Assembly: GCA_934486495.1 (NCBI GenBank)
Contig: CAKSPW010000070.1
Coordinates: 1 to 10,963 of the forward strand
Source of the DNA: an uncultured Clostridia bacterium
Lineage (GTDB): Bacteria > Bacillota > Clostridia > UBA1381
DNA: 10,963 bases
Direction: 5' to 3'
A model generated the notes under the pieces. The model searched no databases and was not told where the DNA came from. It saw only the letters and a list, made by a program, of their open reading frames with translations. The translations under genes and the position numbers were made by a program. Positions 7,021 to 10,963 of the stretch are shown here, in pieces. Each line of letters begins with the position of its first letter. Position 1 is the first letter of the stretch.

Positions 7021-8408
7021 TTTACACCTGTCGGAGTATCCTTTAAAACAATGTTCATTGCCTTCATCTTATCTCGTATTTCATCAGCCGTTTTAAAGTC
7101 CTTCGCCTTTCTCGCTTCTTCGCGGCGGTTAATAAGATTTTCTATTTCATCATCAACGGAATCTGTTTTTTCCTTTGTGAACAGTCCCAAAACGCCGCCG
7201 AGCTCACGGATAAGCGAAAGTGTTTTTGTGATAACCTCCTCCGCATTTTTTCCGTCATTTGAAAGCGACGTGTTTGCGGCATATGCAATATCAAAAATAA
7301 CCGATATTGCCGCAGCCGTATTAAGGTCATCGTCCATAGCCTCGATAAACTTATCCTTAAACTCGTCGAGCTTATGCGAATATTCTTCTTCGCTTTGGCT
7401 GAGCGCACGCTTTTGCGACGATTTCAAAAGAAATTCGAGATTATCTATACAAGTGTAAATTCTCTCAACCGACGATTTTGCCTGTTCCATAAGCTTATCG
7501 CTGAAATTTATCGGGTTTCTGTAATGTGCGCTTAGCATAAAGTATCTTATAACCTCATAATCGTACTTTGCCGAAATATCACGCACGGTAAAGAAATTAC
7601 CGAGAGATTTACTCATTTTCCTGTTGTCTATATTAATATAACCGTTATGCATCCAATAATTCGCAAAAGGCTTTGCATTTGCAGCCTCGCTCTGCGCAAT
7701 TTCGTTTTCGTGATGCGGAAAAATAAGATCCTGACCGCCCGAGTGAATATCAATCGTTTCACCGAGATACTTATTTACCATTGCCGAGCACTCGATATGC
7801 CATCCCGGACGTCCCATGCCCCACGGGCTTTCCCATGCCGGCTCACCGGGCTTTTGATTTTTCCAAAGCGCAAAATCCATTGCGTCACGCTTTTCATCGT
7901 TTACGTCAATTCTTGCACCAGCTTCCAAATCCTCCATCGGCTGACCGGAGAGCTTGCCGTATTCCTTAAATTTCTTTGTCGAAAAATATACATTGCCGTT
8001 TACCGCATATGCATATCCCTTATCCTCAAGCTTTTTGATAACGTCGATTATGGCATCAATGTTCTCTGTTGCCTTCGGGTGAACGGTTGCACGATGAATA
8101 CCGAGCGCCTGCGCATCCTTAAAATACTCCGCAATAAAACGCTCGCCAAGCTCCTTAACCGTTATCCCCTCTTTGTTTGCACGGTTTATCATTTTATCGT
8201 CAATATCGGTAAAATTCTGAACAAACTTAACATCATAGCCTCTGTATTCAAAATAGCGGCGCAGACAGTCAAACACGATAAACGGTCTTGCGTTGCCGAT
8301 ATGAAAATAATCGTACACCGTAGGGCCGCACGAGTACATTTTAACCTCATTGTCCTTAATAGGCACAAATTCCTCTTTGCGTCTTGTCATTGTATTATAA
8401 ATTTTCAT
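7002..8408 (-). CDS. cysS: Cysteinyl-tRNA synthetase
   Basis: A 468-residue class I aminoacyl-tRNA synthetase that charges tRNA-Cys. Seen in order: SCGPTVYDYFHIGNARPF with the HIGH-type motif HIGN (36-39) and zinc ligand C27; VQNFTDIDDKMI (63-74); PGWHIECSAM with zinc ligand C207; GGQDLIFPHHENEIAQSE with H232 and E236; and KMSKSLGNF with KMSKS at 264-268. The C-terminal helical DALR-type region and a final EEARKAKDFKTADEIRDK segment complete the normal length. The start MKIYNTMTRRKE has a GAAAGGA site about 9 bases upstream; longer in-frame readings run into cysE. It overlaps the end of cysE by 14 bases and mrnC by 19. No T-box leader is seen: the leader before cysE is only about 40 bases. 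Confidence 0.97.
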   Translation of the reverse strand: MKIYNTMTRRKEEFVPIKDNEVKMYSCGPTVYDYFHIGNARPFIVFDCLRRYFEYRGYDVKFVQNFTDIDDKMINRANKEGITVKELGERFIAEYFKDAQALGIHRATVHPKATENIDAIIDVIKKLEDKGYAYAVNGNVYFSTKKFKEYGKLSGQPMEDLEAGARIDVNDEKRDAMDFALWKNQKPGEPAWESPWGMGRPGWHIECSAMVNKYLGETIDIHSGGQDLIFPHHENEIAQSEAANAKPFANYWMHNGYINIDNRKMSKSLGNFFTVRDISAKYDYEVIRYFMLSAHYRNPINFSDKLMEQAKSSVERIYTCIDNLEFLLKSSQKRALSQSEEEYSHKLDEFKDKFIEAMDDDLNTAAAISVIFDIAYAANTSLSNDGKNAEEVITKTLSLIRELGGVLGLFTKEKTDSVDDEIENLINRREEARKAKDFKTADEIRDKMKAMNIVLKDTPTGVKWTKTE

Positions 8409-9060
8409 CGGAATTCTTCCTTTCAAGTTCTTTTTCAAGCTCCGAGATTTTCTTTTCAAGATTTCTTATATGAACGGAAAGCGTGCAAAGCTGAAGCGAA
8501 ATCGGGTCGGGAACATCCACCTGATCCAAATCGCAGATACCTATTCGTTTTCCGTCCTGCCTTACTATTCTCGCCGGAACACCAACACACGTGGAATTGG
8601 GCGGAACAGCAGTTAAAACAACGGCACCGGCGGCAATTTTCGAGTTATCGCCGACAGTAAACGGACCGAGCACCTTTGCACCGCTGCCGACCATGACATT
8701 ATTGCCCAATGTCGGGTGACGCTTTCCGGACTCCTTACCCGTACCGCCGAGCGTTACGCCCTGATAAATGGTACAGTCATCACCTATTACAGCCGTTTCG
8801 CCGATAACAACGCCCATACCGTGGTCTATTAAAAGCCCCTTTCCGATTGTCGCACCGGGATGTATTTCAATACCCGTAAAAAATCTCGAAATCTGCGAAA
8901 TAAGCCTTGCAATAAACTTTAAATGAATTTTATAGAAAAAATGCGCCGGTCTGTGCCAAAGTACAGCGTGTATACCGGGGTACAAAAGAAAAACCTCGAA
9001 CGGATTTCTCGCCGCCGGGTCTCTTTCGAGTACCGAACGCACATCATATATCAGTGACAA
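8395..9060 (-). CDS. cysE: Serine O-acetyltransferase
   Basis: A 221-residue left-handed beta-helix acetyltransferase that makes O-acetylserine from serine and acetyl-CoA, the first step of cysteine synthesis. Seen: an N-terminal helical part with VLERDPAARNPFEVFLLYPGIHAVLWHRPAH (10-40); hexapeptide repeats from IEIHPGATIG to VPARIV (64-167); the LIDHGMGVVIGETAVI block holding H80, which corresponds to the catalytic histidine; and GVTLGGTGKESGKRHPTLG (101-119). The C-terminal tail (about 195-216) is a charged predicted coiled coil. The start appears to be TTG: an upstream in-frame TGA blocks extension, no ATG is available near the family start, and GGGAG lies 10 bases before the TTG. It is the first gene of the long minus-strand unit. 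No cysK is in the window. Confidence 0.95.
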   Translation of the reverse strand: MSLIYDVRSVLERDPAARNPFEVFLLYPGIHAVLWHRPAHFFYKIHLKFIARLISQISRFFTGIEIHPGATIGKGLLIDHGMGVVIGETAVIGDDCTIYQGVTLGGTGKESGKRHPTLGNNVMVGSGAKVLGPFTVGDNSKIAAGAVVLTAVPPNSTCVGVPARIVRQDGKRIGICDLDQVDVPDPISLQLCTLSVHIRNLEKKISELEKELERKNSDENL

Positions 9061-9109
9061 TACAAATCAACTCCCATTAAAACATATCCTTTTATATGCT
9101 CTGTATTCC

Positions 9110-9138
9110 ATTATATAATAAATCAGATAAAATTACAA
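9110..9138 (-). promoter_or_regulatory. Sigma-70/SigA-type promoter for the cysE-led operon
   Basis: On the minus strand TTGTAA (9133-9138) and a perfect TATAAT (9110-9115) are separated by 17 bases, in an AT-rich gap. Initiation would fall near 9103, giving a leader of about 40 bases with a GGGAG site at 9071-9075. The -35 matches consensus at four of six positions. The short leader leaves no room for a T-box or SAM riboswitch. Confidence 0.65.
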
Positions 9139-9195
9139 TATGTTATTTTAAAAAACATAAATTTTAGTCATAAATGCATTATATCTATTGCATAT

Positions 9196-9223
9196 TCGGC
9201 AAATAAATCCATGAAATTGCCGA
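9196..9223 (-). repeat. Inverted repeat just after the YmdB-like gene, weak terminator candidate
   Basis: TCGGCAA (9196-9202) and TTGCCGA (9217-9223) form a perfect seven-base dyad with a 14-base loop, 6 bases beyond the stop of the YmdB-like gene on the minus strand. No T run follows on the minus strand (ATATGCAATAG), so a classic intrinsic terminator is doubtful. It may still stop or stabilise the message end. Confidence 0.35.
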
Positions 9224-9229
9224 TTAAAT

Positions 9230-10003
9230 TTACTCTATGCACAATCTTTCAACCGAAACGGCTTTTCCGTCGTCATTTATATCAAAAATACAGCCGCACA
9301 TAACCGCCGCACCGTCGGCAGGAGAAAACCTCTGCGGCATACCCGACACAAATCTGTCTATGACCGCACTTCGCTCCATACCCAAAACGGAATAAACCGG
9401 TCCCGTCATTCCCAAATCCGTTATATATCCGCAGCCGCCCGGCAAAATTTTCTCGTCAGCCGTCTGAACATGAGTATGCGTTCCGAAAACTGCGCTTACC
9501 TTATTTGACAGATACCAGCCGAGTGCAATTTTTTCGCTTGTTGCCTCGCCGTGAATATCGACAAGCACCGTGTCGGTATGCTTTTTCAAAAACGCAAGCT
9601 CCCTGTCTGCCGCCTCAAACGGACAGTCGCACGGATTCATATACACTCTGCCCGACAAATTTATCACTCCGACCGTCTTGCCGTTTTTCGCCTTTAAAAG
9701 CATACTTCCCCGCCCCGGACAGTTTCTTTGAAAATTAGCCGGACGGATAACGTTTTTTTTGTGCATAAGCAATACTGCCGCGTCCTTATTATCCCATGTA
9801 TGATTCCCGAGCGTGAAGCCGTCAACTCCGAGAGCGGTTAATTCATCGTATGTTTTTCTCGAAATTCCGCGTCCGTGAGCAAGATTTTCACCGTTTACTA
9901 TCGTAAGTGAAATATTTTTTTCGGATATTACTGCGCCAAGCTCCTCCGACAGTTTTTTTCTTCCGCATTCGCCGACAACGTCACCCACACATAAAATTTT
10001 CAT
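9230..10003 (-). CDS. ymdB: YmdB-like metallophosphoesterase (TIGR00282 family)
   Basis: A 257-residue binuclear metallophosphoesterase close to Bacillus YmdB, which hydrolyses 2',3'-cyclic nucleotides and affects biofilm and sporulation choices. Seen metal and active-site residues: D8 in ILCVGDVVG, E39 and N40 in IVNGENLAHGRGI, N67 and H68 in TLGNHTWDN, H151 in VDIHGEATSEK, and H176 and H178 in FGTHTHVQTAD. TDLGMTGPVYSVLGME (195-210) is a further family block. Length matches the family. The ATG has a GGAGG site 6 bases upstream and its own promoter. In Bacillus the gene follows rny; here no rny or spoVS is adjacent. The cellular role in this organism is not known from the sequence. Confidence 0.93.
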   Translation of the reverse strand: MKILCVGDVVGECGRKKLSEELGAVISEKNISLTIVNGENLAHGRGISRKTYDELTALGVDGFTLGNHTWDNKDAAVLLMHKKNVIRPANFQRNCPGRGSMLLKAKNGKTVGVINLSGRVYMNPCDCPFEAADRELAFLKKHTDTVLVDIHGEATSEKIALGWYLSNKVSAVFGTHTHVQTADEKILPGGCGYITDLGMTGPVYSVLGMERSAVIDRFVSGMPQRFSPADGAAVMCGCIFDINDDGKAVSVERLCIE

Positions 10004-10036
10004 TTACAGCCTCCGAATACATAATAATTTTCGTAC

Positions 10037-10071
10037 TGATATATTATATCACGGTTTGCGCCAATTTGCAA
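10037..10071 (-). promoter_or_regulatory. Promoter of the YmdB-like gene with palindrome over the -10
   Basis: On the minus strand TTGCAA (10066-10071) and TATAAT (10043-10048) are 17 bases apart, with the TGn of an extended -10. The -10 lies inside a perfect 15-base palindrome at 10037-10051, two seven-base arms TGATATA/TATATCA around one central base. Initiation would be near 10036, followed by GGAGG at 10010-10014. The palindrome could be a repressor site, or chance in AT-rich DNA. Confidence 0.65.
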
Positions 10072-10248
10072 TACAAAAATTCAATAAAATCCGTCATCTG
10101 CGTTTTTAGTTATAAATTTCGGATTAAATGCCGTGTTTTTATACACTTTTGTTCATTTTGCGAAAATATTAAAAGATATAATAATTTTACATTTTAATAA
10201 TTTCTTTACCATATCATTTCACATCATAAAAAAAATTATTTTTTCCTC

Positions 10249-10287
10249 TTGAATATTGCAAAATCATGTGATATAATATAAACATGA
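10249..10287 (+). promoter_or_regulatory. Promoter of the response regulator with flanking dyad
   Basis: TTGAAT (10249-10254) and a perfect TATAAT (10272-10277) are 17 bases apart, with the TGn of an extended -10. A dyad TCATGT/ACATGA (10264-10269 and 10282-10287) brackets the -10 and the expected start point near 10284. AGGAGG at 10303-10308 then serves the ATG at 10319. The dyad could be an operator for the regulator itself or another factor; that is inference. Confidence 0.65.
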
Positions 10288-10318
10288 ACCGTAAATTAAA
10301 ATAGGAGGTTATACGTAT

Positions 10319-10963
10319 ATGTACAAAGCGATAGTTGTGGATGACGAACAAATTATCAGAAAAGGTATATCGTCCTTTATCGGCAGCTGCGATACGGGCT
10401 TTGAAATTGCCGGAGTATTCAGTGACGGCAACGAGGCGATAAGCTTTTTGGATACACACAGCGTCGAGCTGGTGATTTCCGATATTAAAATGGTACACGT
10501 ATCGGGAATAGAGCTTGCACAGTATATATATGAAAATATGCCGCATACGAGAGTAATACTTTTGAGCGGATACACCGAATTTGAATACGCTCAGGCGGCT
10601 ATAAGATACAATGTAAAGGAGTACATAACAAAGCCGACAAATTTTTCGGAGCTTAAAAGAGTTCTTCTGAAATTGCACGATGAAATATCAGCTGAGCAAA
10701 ACAGCCATATAAACACGTTTTTCGATACTGTCAAGCAAATTTACGCTGCCCTTCTTTCTGAGGATGCCGACGAGGCTAAAACTCTCTTTAAGCAGCTTTT
10801 GGACAGCTATACACACGATAACGAATGTCTCGGTCAGTACGCATTTAATATTTTTCAGACTATTTTTGACCATATGTACGCAAATCTTAAAATTCAGTTC
10901 ACCTCCGATCTTCCCGACTTCGGCAAACTTCCGTCAATGGAAAGCAGTGATGAAATATATGAT
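10319..10963 (+). CDS. YesN-like response regulator, N-terminal part (3' truncated by window edge)
   Basis: An open frame starts at an ATG 10 bases after AGGAGG and runs off the right edge after 215 codons. Residues 1-120 form a CheY-like receiver domain: MYKAIVVDDEQIIRKG holds the acidic pair D8/D9, LVISDIKM holds the phosphoacceptor D55, VILLSGYTEFEYA holds the switch serine S83, and EYITKP holds K105-P106. The order and the SGYTEFEYAQAAI block are typical of YesN/AraC-type regulators, which act with a YesM-type histidine kinase, often on sugar uptake. The remaining residues 121-215 are a helical linker of the YesN kind; the expected AraC-type helix-turn-helix would lie beyond the edge and is not seen. 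The usual proline after DIKM is valine here (DIKMVHVSG). DNA binding is therefore inferred, while the receiver domain is clear. Confidence 0.9.
   Translation, partial: MYKAIVVDDEQIIRKGISSFIGSCDTGFEIAGVFSDGNEAISFLDTHSVELVISDIKMVHVSGIELAQYIYENMPHTRVILLSGYTEFEYAQAAIRYNVKEYITKPTNFSELKRVLLKLHDEISAEQNSHINTFFDTVKQIYAALLSEDADEAKTLFKQLLDSYTHDNECLGQYAFNIFQTIFDHMYANLKIQFTSDLPDFGKLPSMESSDEIYD

Larger units (their letters stand above)
10004..10318. other. 315-base AT-rich divergent intergenic region
   Basis: This gap separates the minus-strand YmdB-like gene from the plus-strand response regulator. Each end holds a good promoter. The middle (about 10072-10248) has no coding frame I believe in. It contains an all-AT dyad TATTAAAA/TTTTAATA (10167-10174 and 10192-10199) with a lone TATAAT (10177-10182) between the arms, but no matching -35. 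An A-run facing a T-run lies at 10228-10245. I see no riboswitch, tRNA or small RNA that I can support. Confidence 0.6.

Noticed and set aside
7647..8660. Long plus-strand open frame of 337 codons
   Set aside because: It lies opposite cysS and cysE, both of which have full family motifs; the predicted protein is rich in Cys, Arg and His as expected for an antisense shadow, and no ribosome binding site fits.
9061..9229. T-box or SAM riboswitch before cysE-cysS
   Set aside because: The best promoter leaves a leader of about 40 bases, and no AGGGTGGNACCGCG-like T-box sequence or specifier stem is seen in the gap.
10214..10678. Minus-strand open frames opposite the response regulator
   Set aside because: They oppose a clear receiver domain with promoter and ribosome binding site, and have no supporting signals of their own.
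1..10963. Mobile element, CRISPR array, toxin-antitoxin or defence system
   Set aside because: All confident genes are housekeeping or regulatory; I saw no transposase, integrase, spaced direct repeats or terminal inverted repeats with target duplications.

Overview
The window looks like a chromosomal housekeeping segment from a Clostridia-type Firmicute. The main pointers are Mini-ribonuclease III (MrnC) next to cysE-cysS, a YmdB/TIGR00282-type metallophosphoesterase, a TOPRIM-DUF4093 RNase M5-like protein, a transketolase split into two genes, a Na/Pi cotransporter fused to PhoU domains, and a YesN-style response regulator. Ribosome binding sites are strong GGAGG/AAAGGA types and gaps between genes are AT-rich. 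Order or genus cannot be fixed from this sequence. I saw no phage, insertion sequence, CRISPR array, tRNA, rRNA or defence gene.

Layout from left to right: the 3' end of an unrecognised plus-strand gene (to 166), then a 186-base convergent gap rich in inverted repeats. Ten minus-strand genes follow, closely packed and probably one transcription unit, read from right to left: cysE, cysS, mrnC, transketolase N and C subunits, a lipoprotein, a HIT-family hydrolase, the Na/Pi cotransporter, tgt, and the TOPRIM-DUF4093 protein. A good promoter lies just upstream of cysE (about 9110-9138). A probable terminator follows the last gene (316-352), and a possible leaky one lies between the cotransporter gene and tgt. 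Further right is the YmdB-like gene on the minus strand with its own promoter. A 315-base AT-rich divergent region separates it from a plus-strand response regulator that is cut by the right edge.

The long unit mixes functions. cysE makes O-acetylserine for cysteine synthesis and cysS charges tRNA-Cys. mrnC and the TOPRIM-DUF4093 protein belong to families that mature ribosomal RNA. tgt modifies tRNA anticodons. The transketolase pair serves the non-oxidative pentose phosphate pathway. The HIT protein and the Na/Pi transporter are general housekeeping. Many junctions overlap or are separated by a few bases (cysS/cysE 14 bases, mrnC/cysS 19 bases, transketolase N/C 1 base, tgt/TOPRIM 3 bases), which suggests coupled translation.

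I found no convincing new biological system. The points most worth a second look are the paired extended -10 promoters with dyads in the divergent region, the hairpin between the cotransporter and tgt, the TOPRIM-DUF4093 gene tied to tgt, and the split transketolase placed directly after mrnC.
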